Positions 25,898 through 35,563 of a stretch of 64,000 nucleotides of DNA are shown here, piece by piece. The translations under genes were made by a program, and so were the position numbers. The first letter of the stretch is position 1. Every line of letters starts with the position of its first letter. The stretch lies in contig NZ_JAUZVY010000006.1 in the NCBI RefSeq assembly GCF_030717955.1, positions 124,001 through 188,000 on the forward strand. Direction: 5' to 3'. The notes beneath the pieces are model-generated. The model searched no databases, had not been told where the DNA came from, and worked only from the letters and a program-made list of their open reading frames with translations. The stretch is from Alkalimonas delamerensis (lineage in GTDB: Bacteria > Pseudomonadota > Gammaproteobacteria > Enterobacterales > Alteromonadaceae).

Positions 25898-27556
25898 ATG
25901 AAAGGCGCAGATTTGGTCATGAAGGTGTTGCAGCAACACGGGGTAGACAGCATCTTCGGCTACCCCGGTGGGGCCATCATGCCGATTTACGATGCCATCT
26001 ACCAAAGCCCAATTAAGCACTATTTGTGTCGGCATGAGCAAGGTGGTGCTTTCTCGGCCATAGGCTATGCCCGCAGCTCCGGCAAGGTGGGTGTCTGTCT
26101 GGCGACTTCGGGCCCTGGCGCGACCAATCTAATCACCTCGCTGGCCGATGCCTTGCTGGACTCGGTGCCGCTGGTAGCGATCACCGGTCAGGTAGCACAG
26201 GGCGTGATGGGTACCGATGCCTTCCAGGAAATTGATGTGCTGGGGCTGAGCCTGCCGGTCACCAAACACAGCTTTTTGGTGGAGCACATCGATGCACTGG
26301 AAGACACCCTGCACCAGGCCTTTGCCCTGGCGCAAAGTGGCCGCCCCGGCCCGGTACTGGTGGACATTCCAAAAAACATTCAGCTGGCCGACGTTGGCAG
26401 TGCATTGAAACCGGTCGCCGCACCCACCGCCAGCACAGTTGCCAATCTGCCCACTGAGCAGCTGCAACGGGCCAGAACGCTGATCGCTGCGGCGAAAAAA
26501 CCGATGGCTTACATCGGCGGTGGCGTGCACATGGCCGGAGCCATCGCTGAATTGCAGCAGTTTTTAACCAAAAGCACCATGCCATCGGTCACCACCTTAA
26601 AAGCCATGGGCTCGGTGGCTAAGGACAACCCCTATTATCTGGGCATGCTGGGCATGCATGGCACTCAAGCGGCTAATCTGGCGGTGCAGCAATGCGATTT
26701 GCTGATCTGTCTGGGGGCCCGCTTTGATGATCGGGTCACCGGCAAGCTGGACAGCTTTGCCCCAGATGCCAAGGTGATCCAGCTGGATATCGACCCGGCC
26801 GAAATCAACAAGCTGCGCCAACCCGATTGCGCCATGCTGGGCCCAATGCAGCAATTGCTGCCTGCGATGACGGTCGCGACCCAGTGCCAACCCTGGTTGG
26901 AGCACTGCCTGGCGCTGAAGCAGCAGCACGGCTGGCGCTACGATCATCCGGGCGAGCGGATTTATGCGCCGCTGATGTTAAAGCAGCTCAGCGACCGCCT
27001 GCCGGATAACAGCGTGGTCTGTTGCGATGTCGGCCAGCATCAGATGTGGGTGGCGCAGCACATGCGCTTTAATCACCCACGCAATCATTTAAGCAGTGGT
27101 GGTTTGGGTACCATGGGTTTTGGCCTGCCGGCCGCCATCGGTGCCAAGCTGGCCCGGCCAGAAGATACAGTGCTGGCCGTCAGTGGCGATGGCTCCTTTA
27201 TGATGAATGTGCAGGAGCTGGGCACCATCAAACGTTTTCGGCTGCCGGTCAAGATCGTAATCATCGACAATCAACGCCTTGGCATGGTGAAGCAATGGCA
27301 GCAGCTGTTCTTCAACGAGCGCTACAGCGAAACCGATTTATCGGACAATCCCGATTTTGTCGCCTTGGCCGCCGCTTTTGCGATACCGGGCCACACCATC
27401 AGCCGCAAAGACGAAGTGGCCGATGCCATAGAGGCCATGCTGACCTGGCCCGGCCCTTATTTGCTGCATGTACGGATTGATGAGCAAGACAACGTCTGGC
27501 CCCTGGTACCACCAGGAGCCGCTAATGAAGACATGTTAACGGAGAGACCGCAATGA
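25898..27556 (+). CDS. ilvG: acetolactate synthase 2 large subunit
   Basis: ThDP-dependent enzyme of 552 residues making acetolactate or acetohydroxybutyrate. The N-terminal domain has GYPGGAIMPIYDA and RHEQGGAF, with the catalytic Glu. The central domain has ARFDDRVTGKLDSF. The C-terminal ThDP-binding motif is SGDGSFMMNVQELGTI. The reading frame is intact, unlike in E. coli K-12. First gene after the attenuator; AGGAACAACG precedes the ATG. It overlaps ilvM by 4 nt (ATGA). A second isozyme, IlvIH, is encoded about 14 kb downstream. Confidence 0.96.
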   Translation: MKGADLVMKVLQQHGVDSIFGYPGGAIMPIYDAIYQSPIKHYLCRHEQGGAFSAIGYARSSGKVGVCLATSGPGATNLITSLADALLDSVPLVAITGQVAQGVMGTDAFQEIDVLGLSLPVTKHSFLVEHIDALEDTLHQAFALAQSGRPGPVLVDIPKNIQLADVGSALKPVAAPTASTVANLPTEQLQRARTLIAAAKKPMAYIGGGVHMAGAIAELQQFLTKSTMPSVTTLKAMGSVAKDNPYYLGMLGMHGTQAANLAVQQCDLLICLGARFDDRVTGKLDSFAPDAKVIQLDIDPAEINKLRQPDCAMLGPMQQLLPAMTVATQCQPWLEHCLALKQQHGWRYDHPGERIYAPLMLKQLSDRLPDNSVVCCDVGQHQMWVAQHMRFNHPRNHLSSGGLGTMGFGLPAAIGAKLARPEDTVLAVSGDGSFMMNVQELGTIKRFRLPVKIVIIDNQRLGMVKQWQQLFFNERYSETDLSDNPDFVALAAAFAIPGHTISRKDEVADAIEAMLTWPGPYLLHVRIDEQDNVWPLVPPGAANEDMLTERPQ

Positions 27557-27807
27557 ACCATGTACTGACCATCCAAACCAAAAACCAGACGGTAGTGCTG
27601 GAGCGTGTGCTGCAAGTCACCCGTTACCGCGGCTTTCAGTTAACCGGCCTGGAGATGAAACCACAAAGCAGCCAGGCCGGTTTGCTGCTGACCTTGTCGA
27701 TTGCCAGTGACAAGCCAATCCATCTGCTGACCAGCCAACTGAATAAGCTGGTCGATGTCGAACAACTGGAGCTGCACAGCGAGCAACTGGCGTCGCTGCG
27801 GGCCTGA
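27553..27807 (+). CDS. ilvM: acetolactate synthase 2 small subunit
   Basis: 84-residue single ACT-domain subunit (E. coli IlvM 87). After a short N-terminal strand it has VLERVLQVTRYRGFQLTGLEM, matching the betabeta-alpha start of the domain. It lacks the long C-terminal extension of IlvH, consistent with a valine-insensitive isozyme. Translationally coupled to ilvG. Confidence 0.92.
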   Translation: MNHVLTIQTKNQTVVLERVLQVTRYRGFQLTGLEMKPQSSQAGLLLTLSIASDKPIHLLTSQLNKLVDVEQLELHSEQLASLRA

Positions 27808-27864
27808 TTTCAACTTGTTTGCTAATGTTAACGATGCCCAGCGGCATCAGGGAGTATCCACGCA

Positions 27865-29715
27865 ATGCCAAAATTACGATCCGCCACCGTCACCGAAGGC
27901 AGAAACATGGCCGGAGCCAGAGCGCTGTGGCGTGCCACCGGCGTCAAAGACACCGACTTCGGCAAGCCCATTATCGCGGTGGTGAATTCATTTTGTGAGT
28001 TTGTACCCGGTCATGTGCATCTGCGCGATTTAGGCAAGCTGGTCGCTGCCAGCATCAATGAGGCCGGCGGCATCGCCAAAGAGTTCAATACCATAGCGGT
28101 GGACGATGGCATTGCCATGGGCCATGGCGGCATGCTGTACAGTTTGCCATCGCGCGAGCTGATTGCTGATTCGGTCGAGTACATGGTCAATGCCCACTGC
28201 GCCGATGCCATGGTGTGCATCTCCAACTGCGATAAAATCACCCCCGGCATGCTGATGGCTGCCATGCGGCTGAATGTGCCGGTGATCTTTGTGTCCGGCG
28301 GCCCAATGGAAGCCGGCAAAACCAAGTTGTCGGATCAAATCATCAAGCTCGATCTGGTCGATGCCATGGTATCGGCGGCCGATCCCAAGGTCAGCGACAG
28401 CGACAGCGAAGCAATCGAGCGCAGCGCCTGTCCAACCTGCGGCTCATGCTCCGGCATGTTTACCGCCAACTCGATGAACTGCCTGGTCGAAGCGCTGGGC
28501 TTGGGCCAGCCCGGCAATGGTTCCCTATTGGCCACCCATGCCGATCGCAAAGAGCTGTTTGTTCAAGCCGGTTACCGCATTATGGAGCTGTGCAACCGCT
28601 GGTACCGAAACGACGATGCCGGCGCTTTGCCTCGCAGCATTGCCAGCAAGGCTGCCTTTGAAAATGCCATGATGCTGGATATCGCCATGGGCGGCTCCAC
28701 CAACACCGTACTGCATTTGCTGGCCGCAGCGCTGGAAGGCGAGGTGGATTTCAGCATGGCCGATATTGACCGGTTATCGCGGATAGTGCCGCACCTGTGC
28801 AAGGTCGCACCCTCGACCCAGAAATACCATATGGAAGACGTGCATCGCGCCGGGGGCGTGATGGGCATTCTGGCCGAGCTAAACCGCGCCGGTTTGCTGG
28901 ACCCAAGCACCGGCCATGTTTGTGGTGGCAGCATGGGTGAGGTGCTGGCCAAGTGGGACATCAAAACCAGCCAGCACGAACAGGTGAAGCAATTCTACAT
29001 GGCCGGCCCGGCCGGCATCCGCACCACCCAGGCTTTTTCACAGAATTGCCGTTACCCCAGCCTGGATGATGACCGCGAACAAGGCTGCATTCGCAGCAAA
29101 GAGCACGCCTATTCACAAGATGGTGGCCTGGCGGTACTGAGCGGCAATCTGGCACCCAATGGCTGCATTGTGAAAACTGCCGGGGTGGATGAAGAATGTC
29201 TGGTATTCAATGGCCGGGCGCGGATCTTTGAAAGTCAGGACGACGCCGTTGCCGCCATTCTGGCTGGCAAGGTCGTGGCCGGTGATGCGGTGATTATTCG
29301 CTACGAAGGCCCGAAAGGCGGGCCTGGCATGCAGGAAATGCTGTACCCGACCAGTTATCTGAAGTCGATGGGGCTGGGCAAGTCCTGCGCGCTGATCACC
29401 GATGGCCGTTTTTCCGGTGGCACCTCCGGCTTGTCCATTGGCCACGTCTCGCCAGAGGCCGCCAGTGGTGGTGCCATAGCCCTGGTTCAGGAAGGCGATC
29501 GGATTGAGATTGATATTCCGGGTCGCAAAATTGCCATTGCCATCAGCGATGACGAACTGGCTGAGCGCCGCGCCACGATGGAAGCCAAAGGTGCTAAGGC
29601 CTGGAAACCGCTGGATCGGCAGCGCGTGGTCAGCAATGCGCTGAAAGCCTACGCCATGCTGGCCAGCAGCGCCGATAAGGGCGCGGTGCGGGATTTGTCG
29701 AAACTGGAAGGCTAG
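27865..29715 (+). CDS. ilvD: dihydroxy-acid dehydratase
   Basis: Fe-S enzyme of 616 residues, third step of Ile/Val synthesis. Cluster ligands lie in the CISNCDKITPGM and CPTCGSCSGMFTANSMNCL segments; DGRFSGGTSG and PEAASGG near the C-terminus are catalytic-site motifs. In E. coli ilvE lies between ilvM and ilvD; here ilvD follows ilvM directly after 57 nt. GGGAG lies about 10 nt before the ATG. Confidence 0.97.
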   Translation: MPKLRSATVTEGRNMAGARALWRATGVKDTDFGKPIIAVVNSFCEFVPGHVHLRDLGKLVAASINEAGGIAKEFNTIAVDDGIAMGHGGMLYSLPSRELIADSVEYMVNAHCADAMVCISNCDKITPGMLMAAMRLNVPVIFVSGGPMEAGKTKLSDQIIKLDLVDAMVSAADPKVSDSDSEAIERSACPTCGSCSGMFTANSMNCLVEALGLGQPGNGSLLATHADRKELFVQAGYRIMELCNRWYRNDDAGALPRSIASKAAFENAMMLDIAMGGSTNTVLHLLAAALEGEVDFSMADIDRLSRIVPHLCKVAPSTQKYHMEDVHRAGGVMGILAELNRAGLLDPSTGHVCGGSMGEVLAKWDIKTSQHEQVKQFYMAGPAGIRTTQAFSQNCRYPSLDDDREQGCIRSKEHAYSQDGGLAVLSGNLAPNGCIVKTAGVDEECLVFNGRARIFESQDDAVAAILAGKVVAGDAVIIRYEGPKGGPGMQEMLYPTSYLKSMGLGKSCALITDGRFSGGTSGLSIGHVSPEAASGGAIALVQEGDRIEIDIPGRKIAIAISDDELAERRATMEAKGAKAWKPLDRQRVVSNALKAYAMLASSADKGAVRDLSKLEG

Positions 29716-29725
29716 TACGCAGCAT

Positions 29726-29832
29726 AGCGGAGACAGGCAGCAACACGCGGGGACGGGGTAAATACTTCCCTGTACCCTCTTGTCCGGCATCCATGCCGTA
29801 CAGGCCCCGCTTAGTTGCTCCCTGTCTCCGCT
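29726..29832 (+). repeat. 107-nt imperfect hairpin between ilvD and ilvA
   Basis: Outer arms 29726-29744 and 29814-29832 pair in 18 of 19 positions. A further GCGGGG/CCCCGC pair lies inside, and an inner CGGCAT-CC-ATGCCG hairpin sits near the centre. No T-run follows, so read-through to ilvA is expected. It may be a small palindromic repeat element or an RNA processing/stabilising structure. Confidence 0.7.
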
Positions 29833-29905
29833 CGAGACATGGATGCAGCGGCTAGAAAAAACAGGTCAAAAAGTAGTTAGCAGTTATTAAGTCAACGGAG
29901 TAGCA

Positions 29906-31465
29906 ATGAATAACCTGGCAACAGCACAACCCGCCCCGACAGATACCGATGTGATGCAGCAGTATCTGCGCGAGATTTTGCTGTCGCCGGTGTATCAGGC
30001 GGCGGTGGAAACCCCGACCCAGCCGATGGCCAAGCTAAGCCAGCGGCTGGGGCAACAGGTGTGGCTTAAGCGCGAAGACAAGCAACCAGTGTATTCCTTT
30101 AAACTGCGTGGTGCCTTTCACAAGCTGCACAAAGTGAAGCAGCACAGCCCGGACGCAAGGGTAGTCTGTGCCTCGGCCGGTAATCATGCACAGGGGGTGG
30201 CGCTGTCGGCCAGCAAGCTGGGCCTGCAGGCCACCATCGTGATGCCAATCACCACGCCGGAAATCAAAGTGGCGGCGGTCAAAGCATTAGGCGGTAAGGT
30301 GGTGCAACACGGCACCGGCTTTGATGAGGCCAACCGCTTTGCCATGGAGCTGGCCGAAACCGAAGGGGCCTGCTACATTCCACCGTTTGACGATCCCGAT
30401 GTCATTGCTGGTCAGGGCACGGTCGCGAAAGAACTGCTGACTCAGCACAATCAGCTGGATGCAGTCTTTATTCCGGTCGGTGGCGGTGGTTTACTGGCCG
30501 GCATGGCGGTCTACATCAAGGCGGTATTACCGCATGTGAAAGTGATCGGAGTCGAGCCGGACGATGCCAACTGTTTGCAGGCCGCGCTAAAAGCCGGTGC
30601 TCCGGTGACGCTGGAGCGGGTTGGTCTTTTTGCCGATGGGGTAGCGGTCAAGCGCATTGGCAGCGAAAACTTCAAACTGGCGCAGCAGTATTGCGATGCT
30701 GTTATTACTGTCAGCAGCGATGAAATCTGCGCCGCCATCAAGGACATCTTTGATGACTTGCGGGCAGTGGCCGAACCAGCCGGTGCGCTGGCACTGGCGG
30801 GGTTAAAGAAATACAGCCAGCAGGCCGGTACCGCGCCCAATCAGCAACTGGCGGCGGTGTTAAGCGGCGCCAACCTGAACTTTGATACCCTGCGCTATGT
30901 CTCGGAGCGCTGCGAGCTGGGCGAGAAAAAAGAAGCCGTGCTGGCTGTGACCATCCCGGAGCAGACCGGCAGCTTCCGCCGCTTTTGCCAGACTTTGGGC
31001 GGGCGGGCCATCACCGAGTTTAACTACCGCTACGCCAGCGATCACAAAGCCCATATTTTTGTCGGCATCAAATTACGGCATGGAGTGCAAGAGCTGAATG
31101 CCGTGAAGCAAGCTCTTAGCGAGGCAGGTTACGACTTTCTGGATTTATCCGATGACGAGCTGGCGAAATTGCATGTCCGCCATATGGTCGGCGGCCTGCC
31201 ACCGCGACCGCTGACCGAGCAGGTGTATCAGTTCAGCTTCCCGGAATACCCGGGCGCGTTGATGAATTTCCTGAATACGCTGGGCGAGCACCAAAACATC
31301 ACGCTCTTTCACTACCGCAACCACGGCGCCGCCACCGGCGATGTGCTGGCAGGCTTTGAAGTAGCGGAACACTATGACATCGCCGAGCATTTAAACACCC
31401 TGGGCTATGAATACCGTTTGGTCAGTGATAATCAGAGTTACCGGACTTTTTTAACGGCAGGGTAA
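29906..31465 (+). CDS. ilvA: threonine ammonia-lyase, biosynthetic
   Basis: PLP enzyme of 519 residues converting threonine to 2-oxobutyrate. The PLP lysine is in VYSFKLRGA (about 66), with SAGNHAQGVALSA and the glycine loop PVGGGGLLAG. The C-terminal ~190 residues hold two ACT-like regulatory domains (starting at KKEAVLAVTIPEQTGSFRRF), the site of isoleucine feedback, so this is the biosynthetic and not the catabolic form. GGAGTAGCA precedes the ATG. Last gene of ilvGMDA; a terminator follows. Confidence 0.96.
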   Translation: MNNLATAQPAPTDTDVMQQYLREILLSPVYQAAVETPTQPMAKLSQRLGQQVWLKREDKQPVYSFKLRGAFHKLHKVKQHSPDARVVCASAGNHAQGVALSASKLGLQATIVMPITTPEIKVAAVKALGGKVVQHGTGFDEANRFAMELAETEGACYIPPFDDPDVIAGQGTVAKELLTQHNQLDAVFIPVGGGGLLAGMAVYIKAVLPHVKVIGVEPDDANCLQAALKAGAPVTLERVGLFADGVAVKRIGSENFKLAQQYCDAVITVSSDEICAAIKDIFDDLRAVAEPAGALALAGLKKYSQQAGTAPNQQLAAVLSGANLNFDTLRYVSERCELGEKKEAVLAVTIPEQTGSFRRFCQTLGGRAITEFNYRYASDHKAHIFVGIKLRHGVQELNAVKQALSEAGYDFLDLSDDELAKLHVRHMVGGLPPRPLTEQVYQFSFPEYPGALMNFLNTLGEHQNITLFHYRNHGAATGDVLAGFEVAEHYDIAEHLNTLGYEYRLVSDNQSYRTFLTAG

Positions 31466-31496
31466 GAGCACAAAAGCACAACCTGCCTCCCAAGAA

Positions 31497-31530
31497 AAGG
31501 GCGTAATTCAAAAGATTACGCCCTTGTTGT
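31497..31530. terminator. terminator between ilvA and the amylase gene
   Basis: A perfect 11-bp stem (31497-31507 with 31515-31525), loop TCAAAAG, followed by GTTGTTTT. It sits between convergent genes. Confidence 0.85.
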
Positions 31531-31547
31531 TTTACCCACCTGTGCTA

Positions 31548-33311
31548 TCAAAAGCCACCATTAAAGCTAGGGTGCAGATTGTTCTGATTGTGGTTGCTGC
31601 CACTTTCCCAGTCCTGACCACTGCCACCGGTTGGGCCTTTACGGGTTTTCCATTCAAAGTTGCCCGGATCCGGGATGGTCACTTCCCACACATTACCGGA
31701 TGTCCAGGTGCCTTCAACACCGCCGCCCCAATTGGTCAGCTCCGCACTGCTGCCGGTGAAGAACAGTGAAAAGCCATAGCCAACATCCTTGGTCATCCGC
31801 AGGGTAATGGTTCCCGGCTGAGTGCCACCAATGGATTGTGGTACCCAGACTGACCAACCGGTACTTTCCGTCATATTGACCGGGAAGCTGCCATAGCCCT
31901 GCGCATTGGTGGTTACGGTGCCACTGACATTGCCGGTGTAATCGTAAAAGGTGGTATTCGGCTGGTGGCTGTTGATGGTGAACGACTGCTGACCACCCCA
32001 GTTACGACCCGACATCAGCATCACCAAACCGGTGCCCGGCACAGTACTTAGCCCCTCGCGCACATAGGCATAGACGGCTTCAGTATTGCCGGAGTACTCA
32101 TGGCCAGGGCCATAGGCAAAGTAACGGCGCGCTTCAATCAGTTTATCCAGCGTTGGCGCCATGCCAAATTCGTCGTAATCGCGGGCAAACACGGTCGGCA
32201 CCCCATGCTCACGCAACAGAATGTAAGCGTAGGCCTGGTTCTTGTAGTTGATCACCTGCGGCATGCCATAAGGGTTGCCGGCCCGGCTGGTATCGTGGTT
32301 ATCGACAAAGGTGACCGCCCGATCACGGTGCTGGCTATTGACCAGACCACCCCACCAGCGCATGTCTTTGCTGCCACTGCTTAAAGCAACAAAGTCTTCG
32401 CGCAAATTGAAATCAAAAGCGCGCAAATGCGGCGTATTGACGGCATCCAGATAGCCGTTGATATCGCTGACCCAGGCTTCAGCGACAAAGAACACATCCT
32501 CACTGGTGGCCCACTGCACGTGATTGATCCAGTCACGGGTAAAATCGGTATCGACATGGGCGATGGCATCCATCCGAAAGCCGCTAAAGCCAACGCTGTT
32601 GATGATCCACTCCCCCCAGGCTTTCATTTCCTGCTGCACTTCAAAGCGGTTGTAATCGACATCCTCGCCCATCAAATAAGGGAAGTGGAAGGTATTGCCC
32701 CACCATTTACCAGGATACAACTGATTGTCGGAGCCATTAAACGCGGTCCAGTTCCAGTCAAAGTCGTGCCACAAATAGCCCCAGTTTTGCTGGGTATAAT
32801 GCACCTGCCGACCCTGCAGCTGGTACTCGGTCCAGGCCAGTCCATAGCCAGGAATGTATTCCTGGGCATCGGCGCCCATGCGGTGGTTAAAGACCACATC
32901 AAAATAGGCCTGAACACCCAGTTGATCCAGAGCACTCAGCGCCTGGTCCAGCTGCTGGCGGGTGCCGTAACGGGTGGCGATGGTCCCTTTTTGGTAGAAT
33001 TCGCCCAGATCCCAGAAGTCATAGACATCGTAGCCAACGCTGTTGGTGCCATTCATGCCTTTTGCCGCCGGCGGCAGCCACATGGAGGTGATCCCCCGTT
33101 CAGCCAATGGTTCCGCCATGGCTGGCAGATCGGCCCAAAGTCCGGGATAGGCATCCCAGTAGAACATCTGATACATGGTATTGTTGACCTGCTCTGCCGG
33201 GATCTGCGGCAATGAATTGGCTTGCAGGCTACAGGATAGTGAGAAGGCGCCAAGGGCGACCAGACTTTGGCGAAGGCAATGCGCCAGGAAGGATTTCTTG
33301 TTTGTTTGCAT
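31548..33311 (-). CDS. secreted alpha-amylase (GH13) with C-terminal starch-binding domain
   Basis: 587-residue glycoside hydrolase. A signal peptide (about 1-32, ending SLQANS) is followed by the GH13 barrel with DVVFNHRMG (region I), GFRMDAIAH (nucleophile D248), VAEAWV (acid/base E278) and FVDNHDT (D340). A beta-rich C domain follows. The last ~95 residues, with ITLRMTKDVGYG, LTNWGG and FEWKTRKGP, resemble a carbohydrate-binding module. I chose the ATG of MQTNKKSF, which has AGGTG 6 nt upstream and gives a proper signal peptide. Starch or glycogen hydrolysis is the expected role. Confidence 0.92.
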   Translation of the reverse strand: MQTNKKSFLAHCLRQSLVALGAFSLSCSLQANSLPQIPAEQVNNTMYQMFYWDAYPGLWADLPAMAEPLAERGITSMWLPPAAKGMNGTNSVGYDVYDFWDLGEFYQKGTIATRYGTRQQLDQALSALDQLGVQAYFDVVFNHRMGADAQEYIPGYGLAWTEYQLQGRQVHYTQQNWGYLWHDFDWNWTAFNGSDNQLYPGKWWGNTFHFPYLMGEDVDYNRFEVQQEMKAWGEWIINSVGFSGFRMDAIAHVDTDFTRDWINHVQWATSEDVFFVAEAWVSDINGYLDAVNTPHLRAFDFNLREDFVALSSGSKDMRWWGGLVNSQHRDRAVTFVDNHDTSRAGNPYGMPQVINYKNQAYAYILLREHGVPTVFARDYDEFGMAPTLDKLIEARRYFAYGPGHEYSGNTEAVYAYVREGLSTVPGTGLVMLMSGRNWGGQQSFTINSHQPNTTFYDYTGNVSGTVTTNAQGYGSFPVNMTESTGWSVWVPQSIGGTQPGTITLRMTKDVGYGFSLFFTGSSAELTNWGGGVEGTWTSGNVWEVTIPDPGNFEWKTRKGPTGGSGQDWESGSNHNQNNLHPSFNGGF

Positions 33312-33620
33312 TGGAGCACCTGAAAATAATCGGTGTATTTTCGGCCTGTAGTTGTATTGGTGCGGCATCATGCCCTGCCGTCCTACGACTTTGTCCTTGC
33401 TGCTACCCCCTGCGTCTCCAGACGCGATCATCCATACCGAACAGACCACCCAGCTCTGCGAGGTCATGCCTGCAGAGCCATTCTGTTATGGCCAAGTTGG
33501 TGCAGGTAAACAAGATGAATACGTATGCAGCCTCAAATTAACCTGTCATTTGCACCAAAATCGGGAAAGTTTGGCTGTCCGCAGGCCGCCTAAGGACAGA
33601 GCCCAATCAAAGGTGGCTGG
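33312..33620. other. intergenic region with no gene
   Basis: 309 nt between the amylase start and the end of the periplasmic binding protein gene. No coding sequence, repeat or clear promoter was seen. A weak hairpin CTGTCC/GGACAG (33575-33580, 33594-33599) lies 22 nt beyond the binding-protein stop, without a T-run. Confidence 0.4.
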
Positions 33621-34394
33621 TTATGGAGAGGTGTCGAAATAGCGCTGTTTCAGCTCGGCCAAAGTGCCATCATCGACCAGCTGCTGCCAGGCAGCTTCCA
33701 GCTGCGCCAGCTGTGACGGATCAAACTGAGCTTTGCTGACCAGCAGATAAACCGGGTTTTCGTGCAGGGTAAAAAGTGCGATAAAATCGTGCGGGTCCAG
33801 CACCTGCTGCTGATACAGCTGCTGCAAAGTCAGGCTGTCTTCGAAAGTCAGCTGAACCCGGCCACGCAGCAAGAGCTCCAGTTTTTGCTGACTGGTGCTG
33901 ACGTAAGCCAGCCGCTGCTGCAAGGCTGGGTTTTGCTCGACCTCGCGCGCAAAATCCGAGCCATAATAGACCCCTTGCATCAGGCTGATCTGCCCGGGGA
34001 CCTGAGTCAATTGCCTTAAATCCGTAACCTTGCCTTGCAGTGCTACCGGGCCCACCACCAGGGTGCGCTCCATGCTCACCGGACCTATGAAATGGGCAAA
34101 GGCTGCTCGCTCTTCATTCCAGGAGGCATTGCTCATCATGCTCAGCTCGCCTTCTGCCAGCATCTGCAGGGCTCTTCCCCAGGGGATTTCGAGCAGCTCG
34201 GCCTGGCAATCCAGTCGTCGTGCTAAGGCGTGGTACAGCTCGGCATTAAAGCCTTGCCAACGCACCTCACCCTGCTCTGTTTCCTGCTTGATAAAACGGG
34301 GCGGAAAATGCTGAGCTTGCATTTGCAGCAAACAGGCTTGCAGCTGCAAAGGCAGCAAACCACAGCACAACAAAACCCAGCGCAGCAATGGCAT
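33621..34394 (-). CDS. periplasmic substrate-binding protein (SBP_bac_3-like)
   Basis: 257-residue exported protein: signal peptide (about 1-20, LLPLQLQAC) and a bilobed type II binding fold (GFNAELYHALARRL, WGRALQMLAEGELSMMSNA, hinge, then LAYVSTSQQKLELLLRGRVQLTFED). The distribution of conserved residues fits the extracellular solute-binding family 3, but no permease or ATPase genes are adjacent. Stand-alone members of this type are common in marine gammaproteobacteria. Substrate unknown. The ATG was chosen over an upstream TTG. Confidence 0.72.
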   Translation of the reverse strand: MPLLRWVLLCCGLLPLQLQACLLQMQAQHFPPRFIKQETEQGEVRWQGFNAELYHALARRLDCQAELLEIPWGRALQMLAEGELSMMSNASWNEERAAFAHFIGPVSMERTLVVGPVALQGKVTDLRQLTQVPGQISLMQGVYYGSDFAREVEQNPALQQRLAYVSTSQQKLELLLRGRVQLTFEDSLTLQQLYQQQVLDPHDFIALFTLHENPVYLLVSKAQFDPSQLAQLEAAWQQLVDDGTLAELKQRYFDTSP

Positions 34395-34493
34395 GGCAAT
34401 TCTCAAGCAGGAACGGTTTTTGAGTATGGATAATAGCCCGATAAAATGCCAGAGCCTTCAGCACAACGACCGACGGCTCTGCACTCATGGGCA

Positions 34494-35390
34494 CTACGGC
34501 AAACGTACCTGACCCTGAACGCCCTGATGCCGCACCGAGCCACTGCCTTTGCGATCCAGGCTGAGATCGCCACCAATGCGCTCTGCCCGAATACTGCCGG
34601 AGCCGATGGAGCCAAAGGCTGCATTGCCACGCACATCGCTGACCCGGGCCGAGCCGGAGCTGATGCGATCCACCCGAACAGAGCCCTGCACATCACTGAC
34701 CCGGAGCTGACCAGAGCTCAGACTGTTCAGTGTTACATCACCCGCTGCGCGTTCAATACTGAGCTGGCCTGAACTGACGCTGCTGGCCTGCACGGCGCCC
34801 ACCTGACGCAATGTCACCTGACCAGACGACAGTGCATTCAGCTGAACCGGACCGGCATCGCTCAGAGTCAGTTGACCGCTGGAGACGGTACTGCTGACAG
34901 GACCAGCAACCTGAGTGGCCCGAACCCGGCCCGAGCTCAGCACCAAATCCAAGCCGGCGATATTGTCTATCGTGGCCGAGCCAGAGCTCAGCGTCAGATC
35001 AAGCAGCATGGCTGCCGGCACCTGCACCGTCAAATCGAACCAGCCGTAGTTACCACCCCGCCGAAAGAGGCCTGAACTAAATTGATTGGAGCGCCGCTCT
35101 GGCAACAGCTGCAGCCGGATCGAATTCCCTTGCTGACGGCTTTCCAGCTTCAATTCATCCAAGCGTTTTTGCGATGACGCGCAAAGCCTGGCATGCACCT
35201 GCACTTCCTGGTTCGCTCCACCAGTAAGAGTCAGCTGATCGGACGCCAGCACCAACTGCAAACGCTGAACATCCGCCAGCGTCAACTGCTGCTCTGAGCT
35301 GTATGCACAGCGCTCTGAAGCCTGCGCCACATTGGAGCCAAGCGCCAAAGCAGAGCTCAGTGCCAATATGGCGATTGTTGCTTTCCACAT
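34494..35390 (-). CDS. DUF4097/DUF2807-type beta-solenoid envelope protein
   Basis: 298-residue exported protein (signal peptide to about 24, NVAQASE). After an N-terminal globular part, residues ~130-298 are about nine repeats of 18-19 residues, each starting with a [LVI]SSG[SQR] turn (LSSGSATI, LSSGRVRA, VSSGQLTL, LSSGQVTL and so on) and drifting to GSG at the end. This is the head-GIN/DUF4097 right-handed parallel beta-solenoid pattern. Two cysteines (28 and about 71) may form a disulfide. A surface or periplasmic structural or adhesive role is plausible but unproven. Confidence 0.72.
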   Translation of the reverse strand: MWKATIAILALSSALALGSNVAQASERCAYSSEQQLTLADVQRLQLVLASDQLTLTGGANQEVQVHARLCASSQKRLDELKLESRQQGNSIRLQLLPERRSNQFSSGLFRRGGNYGWFDLTVQVPAAMLLDLTLSSGSATIDNIAGLDLVLSSGRVRATQVAGPVSSTVSSGQLTLSDAGPVQLNALSSGQVTLRQVGAVQASSVSSGQLSIERAAGDVTLNSLSSGQLRVSDVQGSVRVDRISSGSARVSDVRGNAAFGSIGSGSIRAERIGGDLSLDRKGSGSVRHQGVQGQVRLP

Positions 35391-35563
35391 AACTAAATCC
35401 TCGTGTTGGTAGTGAAGTCTATCCTGCCACTTACCAAAGGCAAAATTCAGGCCAAAGTAAAAATCCCTTAAAAATAATGGGCTTACTAATTTAAAAAAAC
35501 AGGGCTGCCAATTAAAATGCGCAAACCCACCAAAAAATGGTGGATTTGCACACCCAAAAATAA

